Source: Datisca glomerata
Lineage: Eukaryota > Streptophyta > Magnoliopsida > Cucurbitales > Datiscaceae
Length of the DNA: 64,000 nucleotides
Reading direction: 5' to 3'
Assembly: GCA_003255025.1 (NCBI GenBank)
Contig: QANY01011365.1
Span: forward strand, 434,001-498,000
Shown here piece after piece: positions 1 through 11,173 of the stretch. The notes beneath the pieces are model-generated. The model ran no database searches, was not told where the DNA came from, and saw only the letters and a list, made by a program, of their open reading frames with translations. Positions within the stretch are counted from its first letter, which is position 1. Each line of letters starts with the position of its first letter. Made by a program: the position numbers and the translations under genes.

Positions 1-19
1 ATGTTCTGTAGTTACAAAA

Positions 20-470
20 TATTAGTTAAGGTCCATGCGTGGTGCATTTGATATGAATGTTATTTTCTATCATTTTGATTACTTTCCTATATTAAAGGGT
101 TTGTGATATCGGATTGATATTCCAGGTCATAAAAAGCTCAAATGTGTGTGAAGAATCTCAAAAATATATATTATGCGGTACCTTAAACATGTATTAAACA
201 ATAAAATAACTCAATTGTGTTGTAGGTACATCAGTATACTACATATTTGAAATATCATCACACACATTTAAGATACCGTGTACCATACCGACCTAATATC
301 GCAACACTCTCCTCAACTATTATTTGAAAAAAAATACTTTTATCTACAAATAAAATTAGAAAACTAGAATTATCACTCTTATGATTTTCATATGTATTTC
401 TCCAATTAAGTTAATTACATTAGAAGAATCTACGTCCACTATCTATGATATTTTCTGGTTTGATATTTTT
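20..470. repeat. Direct repeat R1, copy a
   Basis: This ~450 bp block recurs at 1146-1622 in the same orientation. Shared landmarks include 'ggtccatgcgtggtg', 'ggtaccttaaacat', 'ttgtaggtacatca' and 'aatatcgcaaca' in the same order. The copies differ at many bases and by small indels, so the duplication is old. It contains an inverted repeat with arms at about 138-151 and 258-269. No coding potential was seen. It could be a pair of short LTRs, or tandem copies of an unknown repeat. Confidence 0.75.
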
Positions 471-1145
471 AACAGTAGCCCTCTACGTTTTTTTTGCGGC
501 TACTGTTCTTGGGAAAAGTAAACCCCTGAAACAATTAAAAATTAAAACTACTGAGAAGGATATATATATAGTAAGTACGTATTAAGTTAGGTTCACTGTG
601 TTTACATATTCATATTGATTAATCTGATACTATATTATAATGTACAATAATTCACAAAATCTCTAAAACTTATTAATCTTGTCCCGTATACATACATAAA
701 CAATTGAATATACAGATAAATCCACTTAAGATAAATGATATTAGATACTTCTGTATATAAACTAGTTCACAACGAGTTTTGATATTTTAAACTCTGATAA
801 TAAAACCTCAATTGATTTATCATGATCTATTAAGTTGACAAGATATGTAAGTTTCTGTGTAGCGAAATGTAAAATTACTTGGAAAGATCGTTAAAGTGCT
901 TGGTCAAGGCTCAAGTGTTTTGAAGTCTCCAACATCTAATGGAAGTGTGTATGTACCAACTTCATCAACTTGCAAAATTAGGTTGACCGAAGAAAACTTT
1001 TGACATCTTTTCCTGCGACAGTGGGTACAATTTCGTAGGAGAAAAACGTTTGGGCCTATTTGAATGCGGCTTGAAATTTCTCAAAAAAGAGGATTTTACT
1101 AAAATAGTTCATTGACGACAATAAAATATGTAAAGTACCATCATT
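471..1145. other. AT-rich spacer between R1 copies
   Basis: No gene, RNA or recognisable transposon part was found. The stretch is AT-rich with stops in all frames. Confidence 0.5.
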
Positions 1146-1622
1146 TAATATTAAGTGAAGGTCCATGCGTGGTGTATTTGATATGGGTGTTATTTTTTAT
1201 CATTCTAATTATTCTTTCTATATTAGAGGGCATGTGATATTCGATTGATATCATGTCGTAGAGATCTCAAATGTGTATGAGGTATCTCATATATATATAT
1301 ATTGTGTGGTACCTTAAACATATGTTGGATAATAAAGTCGCTCAATTATATTGTAGGTACATCAATGTTCTACATATTTGAACTATCCTCATACACATTT
1401 AAGATATTGTGTACCATAACAGCCCAATATCGCAACATTTTCCCCAACTATTATTTTTCATAAAAATGAAAATTTTGAAAAACAAATACGTTTATCTATA
1501 AATAAAATTATAAAACTAGAATTGTCATTTTTATGATTTTCATAAATATTTCTCCGATTAGGGTAATTATATTAGAAGAACATATTTGCATTATCTATTA
1601 TAATTTTTGGTTTGATATTTTA
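1146..1622. repeat. Direct repeat R1, copy b
   Basis: Second copy of the block at 20-470. Its inverted-repeat arms lie at about 1267-1282 and 1387-1400. One position differs from copy a on both arms in a way that keeps pairing (see findings). Confidence 0.75.
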
Positions 1623-2140
1623 GGCATAGATTTTGAATTTTTTGGTGACAAATTAACTAAGAACTTATTTTTTTCAATTGATTGAAGCTTCTCCATGTAC
1701 TTTACCAAGGCACATACCATTATGAGAAATAAAAAAAAGAATTAACTAATAATACACCACTAGTATACTTTAAGGGTGATTTAAAAGCTGTAAAATAAGG
1801 AATAAATAAATCATTCAAAAATAATGTTTCGTTCTCATCAGAATTTTAACATATTAAAGATATTAATGATTAAAGATATTTGTAAGGAATGGAAAGACAC
1901 TGAGTGAAGATGTACCATGTACTTTGAGCCAATTCTTAATTACTTACTGAAAAATGGACTAGTTTAACCGTGAGATGTTGGTCAATCTGATTGTACCATT
2001 AATAGACTTAAAGTATAATTTAAAAATTATAAAATAATATATAACTAATAGAATATAGTTTTTAGTGTAATCAGAACCAAGCTTTTATAAACATTAACAC
2101 TATTTAACAATACAATCTTGACCGATTTCAAATCACCTTT
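1623..2140. other. AT-rich spacer
   Basis: Nothing recognisable: poly-A/T runs and short chance ORFs only. Confidence 0.4.
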
Positions 2141-3429
2141 GGCAAAAATAAATAGATTATCCGCAAAGTGGACATTCACAAACGGCAAGTCTTACATCTC
2201 CAACGAAAAGAAAAGCAGACAAGCTAGAAAAACTTAGACAAAAATCTAATGGTGCTAGATTTAGGAAGTAGTTGTCAAATGCTATTGAGCATAAGTGTCT
2301 TATATTCATCATGCATAGCAAATTTCCATTGAGGATGTTCGAAAGTTGCTTTAACATATATTGGTTCACAATTTAAATCAGAAACGAAAGGAGAAAAAGC
2401 TTCAGGCTTAAAGATTCCATGCTTTGACCTGGTAGTCATGGTATGGGTGGATTGTGAGGAAGTTTGTGAACACTGGAATGCACAGTGTCATTTTGAGCTG
2501 GAGAATTATGATGAGAATGCAATAGGCTAGGTGACAAAGACAAAACACTATCATTCTGTGCAAAGGATCAAAATGCGGGTAAGTATTAATTTGATCAAAA
2601 GACATACTCTTAGGTATAGCATATCTTTCACTGGAAGAATCATACTGTAAAGAAGAATTTTGTACATGATATGAGAGTTATGTTCCTGATTAGCTGCATC
2701 ATTTGGAGGCTGATAATTTATAGAGGTTTCTTCATCATTGCTTGTCAAAGAAGGACCCTTATCACTTGACATATCATTTTTTAGTATGCTTGATGACAAT
2801 GGAAAAAATTGGAACAGAAGGAGAATGACATTTAGTAGGACTTTTTGTATCACTTAGAGACTGAAACGGAAATTCAGTTTCATTGAAAGACACACTGATA
2901 AAGATGTACAACTGGCTAGACTTACAATCAAAATATTTATAGCCTTTCTGATTATCTGAGTAACCCAAGAAAACACATCTGACAGGATAAAAATTAAACT
3001 TGTGCCTGTCATAAGGTCCGGTAAAAAGGACTCTGAAATTCTTGACAGAAGCCAACTTACCATAAATTGGTCCAAACGAAGCCATGAAATAAAGTTTGGA
3101 TTTGGTACTGTTGACGATACAACAACATCATTATCACTGGTTAACACTTTGGTCATATACTGAGGAGGTCTTGAAACTTCACCAAGTAGATACTCCTCTA
3201 AGCCATATGCTGGCTGACGAGTTAATTTGCGATCAAGACGGATCGTAATTGGAATTAAGTTCTTTGGAATAGAACTAATCTGAGAAGACAAGTTTACATA
3301 AGACTGAGACGTAGTAGAACCAGTTGCCATTGAAGCAAGTTTAGAAGAAAGGACTCACACTTGCAGAAAGAGAAGAAGAACAGATTCAAACAGAATGTTC
3401 AAAGGGATATTGAAAAAAAAAGAGCTCAA
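2140..3429 (-). pseudogene. Decayed Ty1/copia gag-pol fragment
   Basis: Read on the minus strand, an ATG at about 3330 opens a copia gag amino end. It carries a 'GLEEYLLGEVSRPPQYMT' stretch typical of the retrotransposon gag domain, then 'SWLRLDQFMVSWLLSRIS', which matches the usual gag core. At about 3010-3025 the homology jumps, out of frame, to the carboxyl side of integrase ('HKFNFYPVRCVFLGYS', 'NQKGYKYFD', 'FNETEFPF'). The zinc knuckle, protease and integrase core are missing. Traces continue to about 2140 with stops. The fragment sits directly inside the primer binding site and LTR at 3430-3710, which fixes its orientation. It cannot encode a working polyprotein. Confidence 0.75.
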
Positions 3430-3441
3430 GCTCTGATACCA
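3430..3441 (-). other. Copia primer binding site (tRNA-Met type)
   Basis: The minus strand reads TGGTATCAGAGC, the standard copia primer binding site complementary to the initiator tRNA-Met 3' region. It follows the LTR end without a gap. Confidence 0.85.
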
Positions 3442-3710
3442 TGTAAAGAAGACAAATAGACAGAGATAAGGAGAGAAGCTCAACAAAGCTTATAAAAAAT
3501 GACTTTCATTAACCTCCAAAATGAACGATTACATGATATATAAAACAATGAAAATGCAAGCTAAGTTAACTGATAATACAAGCAATAATAGTAAACTAAG
3601 TCTGTTAACTTGAGCAACAGAAATAACTAGCTAACTAACTATTGCTGATTTGTGTTGGTAATATGGACTGCTGACTTAGCATCATGGTTATCCTTAATAG
3701 TTTGACAACA
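3442..3710 (-). repeat. Copia 5' LTR (269 bp)
   Basis: On the minus strand it begins TGTTGTCAAAC and ends CTTTACA, i.e. TG...CA, and is followed at once by the primer binding site. No second copy of this LTR is seen in the window, so the 3' end of the element is lost. Confidence 0.65.
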
Positions 3711-3858
3711 CTTAACAGTTCGGAAGAATGTGCAAATTTTATGTACTAAAACGAGAGGAAGTGTAAATTTATCCAATTTCTACGGATTGAACCGTCATAC
3801 ATAATTGTAACTATTTTCAATTATTTTTTTTTGAGTAAATAATCTCATAATGACTAAG

Positions 3859-3863
3859 AATAT
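3859..3863. other. Target site duplication of Tat-1 (left)
   Basis: AATAT directly outside the left LTR. The same five bases lie outside the right LTR at 17220-17224. Confidence 0.65.
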
Positions 3864-4854
3864 TGTCGCAACGTGCATGCGACGCGAAGCGGCGATTGAA
3901 AAATCATTTTTGAAAAAAATATCGGAGTCACCACCAATCATTTTAGAGCGTGATTGGTCACCCAATTTTAAAATCAAATATTTTGGTCTGTGAAAATTTA
4001 AAGTTAGTTCGGGAGTCATTTGCGTGTGGGGAAGGTATTAGCACCCCACAACACTCATTATGAAAAATGGTTACCAAATTTAATCAAATGCTATCCAAAT
4101 TATTTTTTAAAATAATGTTATAGAAATTCAATTTTGAATGTCCCATTTGGTACATTTTGCATCATAAAAATGAGAAAATAAATGACCTTTAATGGGTGGT
4201 ACAAAAATCATTGAAAATTTATTATTTTTATATTGTTCTTAAATCAAAGCATTATTGAAGTTACTCTCTATATCTTCAAAGTCCGTCATTGGATTTTTTT
4301 ATTGAAAACTAAATAAAGAAATTAACAAAATTTAAATCAAGTTGTTATGATTTTAATTTATGAACGTCAATTCTGATGATAAAAGAATGAAATAATAATC
4401 ACATACAATCGTGACGATATGACAATAATACATAAATAAATAAAAAGAGATAACAACTATAAAGAAAAAGAAAGAAATGTTAGAGATGATAAATATATAT
4501 GATAATTCTAAAAAGAATATGTAGGGTGAAAATAATGAAATAATCTGTGAAATAATTAAAAAGATATACAAAAATAAATTAAAACAAACCAATAATATCT
4601 ACTTAAAAAAATAGAAAAAATAAACAAATAAAATGCAAACAACAAAAAAATACAAAAAAACTCAAAAAATACAAAAAATAAAAAATTACAGAGGGTTATG
4701 TCACCCTCCGGTTTTTCCCCATTTTTAAAGATATATATATATATATATATTATTTAATACATTTTTTCATGTGTAAATAATTTAGTCTATGAAAAAATGC
4801 TTAATTGTATACATAATTGACATGGGCATGCTATTTTTGTCTACATAGTTTATT

Positions 4855-5246
4855 AATTTCCATTTTTCATTTCTTCCCTCAATGTTAATCAAATAGCAAA
4901 AAAATGATTTTGGATGGTAACTAATTTAAACAAGTGTCACTAAAGAAAAATAAATAATTTTGTTTGGGATAAGTATACCATTTTTTTATTTTAGACTATT
5001 TTGTTCACTAACAATCGTTTTTCCTTTCTTCCTTCATTGCTAGGAATGATCATTTATGGTAACTATTTTAAACAAGTGTCACTAAAAAAATAAATAATAC
5101 TTTTAAAATAAAATAATTTTTGTTTGGGATATAAATATACCATATTTTTATTTTTGGACAAACTAGTTCACTAATTGTCATTTTTCCTTTCTTCCTTCAT
5201 TACTAGGAATGGTCATGGATGGTAACTTGTTCAAACAAGGGTCACA
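4855..5246. repeat. Tandem repeats inside the Tat LTR
   Basis: Three imperfect units, each with a 'caagtgtcac'-like core (4931, 5073, 5236) and a 'catttttc-tttcttcc' start. Three units also occur in the right LTR (cores near 16071, 16203 and 16361). The Tat-2 LTR keeps one (near 33408). Confidence 0.7.
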
Positions 5247-5886
5247 AAAATGACTGAACAAAAAGTTAAAAAGAAAAGAAGAAAAGACTTGTAAGAACAT
5301 AAAAAAAATTCAAAGTTTAAATATTTGCATAATCTTGTATATAGATTTTATTCTCTATTTTATGTATTTTTATGTATGAAAAATTATCATAAGAGATCTT
5401 TTAATCAAATGTACACTTTCAATCTATTAAAGGATTTATCCACATTGAGTTAATTTTACACCTCTCAAAAATTTTATCCTCATCCTCATTGATTGAGTTG
5501 ATGACTAAAACATCTAATTATCAAACTTGTAGAGAAATCAACAATCCATGAAAATAAAACTTAAGATTAAGAGTAGGAGAAATGATAAAAAAGGAGCAAA
5601 AACTTATGTATGAAAAAAGAAACAAAGAAATATCAATTAGATGAGAATGAAGAAAAGAGATGGTGAATAATAATGAACAAGATATACTGTAAACTAAAAT
5701 GTAAGGAATTTGAACTACCTTAATAGAAAGAATATGAGAAGATGAAAGATGAATACAAATGAAAACTATCTCTCTATATTTTTTTAACAAAAAGTCTCAT
5801 ATTTTCTCAAGAACTCTCTTTCTCTCTCTAAAATCTCTTCTCTTTCTCACTCTCCAAATCCCTCCTTTCAAGTGAAAACCTCTTCT

Positions 5887-5896
5887 CTATTTATAG
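5887..5896 (-). promoter_or_regulatory. TATA box of the Tat LTR promoter (left LTR)
   Basis: The minus strand reads CTATAAATAG, a near-perfect plant TATA box, about 185 bp from the LTR start. The right LTR keeps the same box at about 17005-17014. Confidence 0.6.
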
Positions 5897-6072
5897 GCAA
5901 ACTTTGAGCTTCACCTTTTTATTTTTAATTCTTTTAGTCATTGGGCAATTTTTCTTATTTTTAGACATTGAGCTATTTTTCAAATCATACACAGTCTTAG
6001 ACTAGTATATGAGCCAAAAAAATAAAATTTGTATTTCTTAAGTATTGAACCAGACAAAATATGGTATCTATA

Positions 6073-6087
6073 GCTGCCCCTCTTTGT
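6073..6087 (-). other. Polypurine tract of Tat-1
   Basis: The minus strand reads CAAAGAGGGGCAGC directly before the LTR start. This purine-rich run is where plus-strand DNA synthesis would begin. Confidence 0.7.
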
Positions 6088-6179
6088 TCACACTTCTAAA
6101 CTTAAAAGGTGTACAAATGTATAGATAAGTATTTTGATCGAGATCAGACTATATGGATAAGAGGAATATAAACCTCGAC

Positions 6180-6700
6180 TTATTCAGGTTCTATGAAATG
6201 ACGGAACTTATTAAATGGAACTGGATAGACACAGGCTTCGACCTTGCTCAATTCGGATTCGATTTAACCATATAAATTGAAACGGACTAGGCGCTGACAC
6301 CGGATTTCGACCGCGACAAAGTCGGGTTCGATTTAACCTAAGATAAAGAAAGGATGTGGACCTAGATAGACACAGGCTTTGACCTCGACTCGATGCGGAT
6401 TTGATTTAACCATATTAATTGAAACGGACAAGGCGCTGACACCGGACTTGGACCGCAACAAAGTCGGGTTCGATTTCTTCAAAGATAAAGAAACGCCGTG
6501 GACCTAGATAGATGTAGGCTTTGACCTCGACTAGATGCGGATAATTTAACCATATTAATTGAAATATATCATGCGCTGACACCAGGATTCAACCGAGACA
6601 AAGTCAGATTCGATTTAACAGAGATATTTGAAAGGAAACAGACCTAGATAGATGCAGGCTTCGACCTCGATATTTGAAAGGAAACTGACAATGTTGAAAT
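6180..6700. repeat. ~140 bp tandem repeats in Tat-1 3' noncoding region
   Basis: About 3.5 imperfect units. The marker 'gcgctgacacc' starts at 6291, 6433 and 6573 (spacing 142 and 140). Other shared parts are 'gacaaagtcgggttcg' and 'ggacctagatagac'. The last unit is truncated. Tandem repeats between integrase and the polypurine tract are known in Tat/Ogre elements. Related sequence, about one unit, is in Tat-2 at 33100-33250. Confidence 0.8.
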
Positions 6701-7680
6701 GATATTTGATATGATTTTTACAAGTTTCATATAGTTCAAGAGCTAGACTAATGCAGGCTCTAAATGTTAGAAAGTCATGCATGGATTTCAAAAGAATGAC
6801 CTTAAATAATTAATACACTTAAATTGCATCAAAACAGATAAATATGATGCACGTCTATGCATTGTAATCATTGAATATAAATGCAAAGTAGTGATTTTGA
6901 GTGCTTGCATACTACGCATGATTGTGAACATTTGTAAGAAATTATTTGATGATTTTTTGAAAGTTGATTAATGTCGCCATATCCTTCACCCTTCAAATCA
7001 ATCACTTGGTCTAGGGTCATGGACTGACAATGAAGTATCGAGTATAATTTCAAGAAAATGATGCATCATTATTCATTAATTTGTAATCCAGTATTCGGCT
7101 TCACGTCGATGATGAAGAAAAATGAATAACTTCTTCATATTTTGCTTCTTTTTTATACTTTAATTACAATCCTCCAATCGTGTTTTAGCCTTCATCATGT
7201 GCATACCGACTTTCACGTGGTGACTTTTCAGATTTTACCTCGCACTCATGCCACCTTCTTAGTTTCTATTTTTTCTTTTTTCTTTTTTTTTTTCAATTAG
7301 CTTTCACCTAACCAAGATTATGTTTCTGAGTTATTTCAAGAGTAATTAATGATATCTTAGAATTGAGAGGAATAATAAATATGGAAATAACGAGAAGATG
7401 AAGTATATGTATTTGTCAACTGAGAAATAAAAAAGGCTCTTCCTTGATGATGAATAATGTTTATGAACAAGGATTTGGAAAAAAAATATGGAATAAAAAT
7501 TTCTCCAGTATTCGAGACAGCTCTTTTTAAAAACATTTTTTGTCCAACTTCGTTTTTCCCATACTTAGAGCGGTCAAACGAAGTACTTCTTGCTTGTATT
7601 AGAATTAACTGTATACGGTAAATCGTCTCCATCCGTGTTTGTTAGTATGAGAACTCCTCTAGAGAAGGTCTTCTTGACAA
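6701..7680 (-). other. Tat-1 noncoding region between integrase and tandem repeats
   Basis: No open frame of note. It matches 32290-33100 of Tat-2 in reverse orientation: the Tat-2 'cgacgtgaagccgaatac' stretch is found here inverted at about 7090-7115. It is therefore a family-specific 3' untranslated zone and not a gene. Confidence 0.7.
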
Positions 7681-7681
7681 T

Positions 7682-8560
7682 TCAAGGTCCTTCGTAATTT
7701 GGGGTCCACCTCCCCCGGTGATCCTTTTGATATGGGAGTATCTTTTTCAGCATCAAATCTCCTTCTCGGAAACATCGGAGATGCAATTTTTTGTCATTTG
7801 CATGCATCTTTTTTCTTTGGTATAATTGCCCTCTACATAATGCAGTCAATCTTTTTTCCTTGATGAAATTCAATTGCTTATATCATGTTTGTACCCACTC
7901 TGCTTCTTCTAATTTCACCTCCATTAAGACTATGAGGGAGGGAATTTTCACATCAATTGGAAGGACTGCTTCTATGCCATATACCAAAGTGAATGGCGTT
8001 GCCCCAGTTGATGTTTGGACTGATGGGCAGTACTCATGTAGTGCGAACGGGAGCATCTCATGCCAATCCTTATAGACCTCCATCAACTTCTCTATGATCC
8101 TTTTTATGTTTTTATTGGCTGCTTCCACTGCTCCGTTCATTTTCGGACGATAAGAAGATGAATTGCGATGCTTAATTTTGAATTGCTCACATAATTCTTT
8201 CATCATCTTGTTATTGAAATGTGTCCCATTATCTGTGATGATCCTTCTAGGTAGATCATATCGGTAAATTATTTCTTACTTAATGAACTTAACAGCCGCA
8301 CTTTTGGTTACACTCGAATAAGAACTCGCCTCCACCCATTTGGTAAAATAGTCTATAGAGACCAAAATGAAACAATGCCCGTTAGAGGATTTTGGTGTGA
8401 TGGGACCAATGACGACCAAGCCCCACATAGAGAACGGCCAAGGCGCGACCATGACATGTCAAGGGGATGCGGGTACGTGAATTTATCCGCATAAATTTGA
8501 CATTTATGACATTTCTTGGCATACTTGATGCAGTCAGATTCTAGAGTTAACCTCTAGAGT
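7682..8560 (-). pseudogene. Tat-1 integrase (broken)
   Basis: Two readable blocks remain. The minus-strand frame at 8206-7883 carries 'SSYRPKMNGAVEAANKNIK' with the third catalytic residue (Glu), and 'TSTGATPFTLVYGIEAVLP'. The frame at 7873-7682 carries the carboxyl domain with 'CFREGDLMLKKILPYQ'. The second Asp is visible just upstream in 'ITDNGTHFNN' (about 8215-8245), out of frame with stops between. The region of the first Asp (about 8400) is heavily damaged. Compared with Tat-2 (31130-32280) it is the less intact copy. Confidence 0.85.
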
Positions 8561-8789
8561 TAACCAATAATATCATGCTCTCAAGATTTGTTTGGCCATC
8601 ATATATCCATTAGCATGAACACCCTAAATTCCTTCATGAACTTCTTCTATGATTTGATTCACTTCCCTTGCATCAACACATCTTAAGAGCACCATATCAT
8701 GGTTTCTTTTGTAGAGTATTTCACCATTCAAGAAGTAACCCATGGACAATCTTCAACATGGACGCTAGAGTTGCTAGTGTATCTGCAAT

Positions 8790-9240
8790 TTGATTATTCT
8801 CTCTAGGTATATGGTCAAATTAGACCACTTCAAAAGTTTGGCTTAACTTAGTTACATGTTTATTGTAAGGTACCAGCTCGGAGTCTCTAGATTTCTATTC
8901 CCCGTTTAGTTATCGCATCACCAATAAAGAATTTCCGTACACTCGAAACTTTCTTATCTTCATATCAAAAGCTGCTTGAATTTCGATGGAACATGCCTCA
9001 TATTCTACCACGTTGTTTGTTGAATCAAAGCATAGTTTTACCGTGAATGGAAAAAAATTTCCCTCATAAGATATGACGATTGCATCAATTCCATGTCCTA
9101 CATCATTAGATGCGCCATCAATTAACATTGTCAAAAATTTTGGACCCATAGATTCTCCTTCATTTTTTAATATGACTGATATGTTCTCATCAGAAAAATC
9201 AAACATCATAGGCTCATAATTTTACACTGGTTGATCTGCC
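8790..9240 (-). pseudogene. Tat-1 additional RNase H (broken)
   Basis: The frame at 9209-8910 carries 'LTMLIDGASNDVGHG' and 'NNVVEYEACSIEIQAAFDM', the Asp and Glu motifs of the second RNase H found in Tat pol. Downstream, 'HIPRENNQIADTLATLAS' (about 8830-8760) is the domain end with its conserved Asp. Stops lie between. The linker that follows is shorter than in Tat-2. Confidence 0.8.
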
Positions 9241-10662
9241 ACATAATTAGCAAGTACATTTACTTTTATTGACTTTCTCGTGACATAGACAATATCATAT
9301 TCCGTGAGTAATATTTTCCATTTGGCAATTCACCCAGAAAGTATTGGCTTTTCAAAGATATACTTGATTGGATCCATTTTTGAAATTAACCAAAATGTGT
9401 GGCATAACATGTACTGTCTAAGCCGATGAGCAACCTAGGCTAATGCACAAGACGTTTTCTCCAACATCATATAATTACCCTCATAGTTTGTCAATCTTTT
9501 GCTTAAATAGTATATTACATGTTCTTTCTTTCCAGAGATGTCGTGTTGACCAAGTACGCAACCCATGGATTTTCCTGTTACTGTAAGATACAAAATGAAT
9601 GGACATCCTAGAGTTGGAGGAACAAGAATGGGCAGATTTTGTAAGTATTGCTTGATCTTCTCAAAAGAAATTTGGCAATCATCATTCCATCCTTATGTAT
9701 CACTTTTGTAGAGAAATTTAAATATATGTTCACAAGTTGCAGTTAGTTTTGAGATGAACCGGGCTATGTAATTTAATCTCCCCAAGAAACTTCTAACTTC
9801 CTTTTGAGTTTGAGGTGGTGGCATATCAATGATGACTTGAACTTTGTCAGGGTCAACTTTTATTCTTTCCTTGCTCATGACAAACCCAAGTAGTTTCCTT
9901 GAAGATGTTACGAATGTACACTTTGTCGGGTTAAACATCAACTAGAACTTTCTCAATCATTCAAATAGCTTTCGCAGAGTGATAGTGTGATCTTCCCTTT
10001 GACGATTTGGCAATCATATCATCAACGTACACTTCAATTTCTTTATGCATCCTATCATGAAACAGTGTTACCATTTTCCATTGGTAAGTCACCTCTGCAT
10101 TCTTTAGACCAAATGGCATATCTTATAACAAAATATACCCCACAAAGTTATAAAAATGGTCTTTTTAGTATTTAGAAGCAATTTTGATTTGGTTGCACCC
10201 CAAAAAACCATCCATGAAAGAGAAGGTTGAATGACCTGCAGTGTTATCTACTAAGACATTGATATGGGATAATGAAAAATTATCCTTGGGGCTTGCCCGA
10301 TTTAAGTCTCTATAATCGACGCACACCCTTACTTTTCCATTTTTCTTTGGCACTGAGACTATGTTAGCAGCCCATTTAGGGTATTTTGCTACTTCTAAAA
10401 AGCCCGCATTTACTTGTTTTTTAACTTTTTCTCTGATCTGTACCAGCATGTCTGGTTTCATTTTCTGTATCTTTTGTCGCACTGGTTTACTTTCGGGCAT
10501 AAGTGGCAAATGATGAACCACGATATCAGTGTCTAGACCTGACATATCTTTGTAAGACCATGTAAAGATGTCAATATGCTCTTTGAGTAAGTCAATTAAT
10601 TGTCGGAGGCTTTGGCTTGTTAAAGAAGTGCCGATTTGGACTTCTTTCGTCTCTCCATCCAA
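9240..10662 (-). pseudogene. Tat-1 reverse transcriptase plus RT-type RNase H (broken)
   Basis: The first block (10662-10165) reads from the linker through 'WAANIVSVPKKNGKVRVCVD' to 'STFSFMDGFLGCNQIKIA', i.e. RT palm blocks including the first catalytic Asp motif. After stops, 'EIEVYVDDMIAKS' (catalytic YVDD at about 10018-10032) follows. The block at 9941-9693 then reads 'NPTKCTFVTSS' and 'QKEVRSFLGRLNYIARFI', the RT thumb and connection. RNase H traces continue to about 9240. At least three stops or frameshifts inactivate it. Confidence 0.88.
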
Positions 10663-11173
10663 TCACAAATTTATCACATCCGTTAACTCTTGATATGGTT
10701 GAGTGCTTTTATCATCCTCTTCTACCAATCTTAATATTTCTGGAGAATGTTCGAAATTATCCTCGTCACTTTCATCTGACTCTACGCTAGGAATGGGATT
10801 GGCAAAGTTATTACTTATGCTATTGTTTTCAAAATCATCATTCTCGAACTTGAATCAGATTATTGGACGAAAGGAAGGCGAAAAAAGAAAATAAACAATG
10901 TATGAGTATGAACAACATTTCAGAAATGGAAAAGGTAGACATAAAAAGAAGAACAAAAAGAACTGAAATTATATTTATCAAAAGGAAATGAAACAAGTTT
11001 TTAGACATTCATTCAAAGAGATAACATGAAACAGACGAGAATAGTGGCCCATAACAATGAAATTCCTAAGGAATTGGGTAGAATCATTAGAGTTATAGCA
11101 TGAACACATTACTCTTGAAAATTCTCAAGAAGCACTGGTAGCTCGGTGACATACCAACTGTTAAGCTCATGAT
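10663..11173 (-). other. Tat-1 pol linker region
   Basis: Acidic linker sequence between the G-patch-like part and RT; in reverse orientation it matches 29790-30400 of Tat-2. Stops in all frames. Confidence 0.55.

Larger units (their letters stand above)
3864..6072 (-). repeat. Tat-1 3' LTR
   Basis: On the minus strand it starts TATAGATACC, just after the polypurine tract, and ends TTGCGACA. It aligns along its whole length to 14891-17219. A TATA-like box lies at about 5887-5896. Three imperfect ~140-160 bp tandem units lie within it at 4855-5246, and a short inverted repeat at 4691-4708. A TA dinucleotide run sits at about 4728-4750. Confidence 0.85.

Noticed and set aside
4353..4592. Phe/Ile/Tyr-rich minus-strand frame, also at 15429-15680
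   Set aside because: It lies in the AT-rich part of the Tat-1 LTRs; the hydrophobic composition follows from base composition and the frame length differs between copies.
7791..8075. 94-codon plus-strand frame
   Set aside because: Antisense shadow of Tat-1 integrase.
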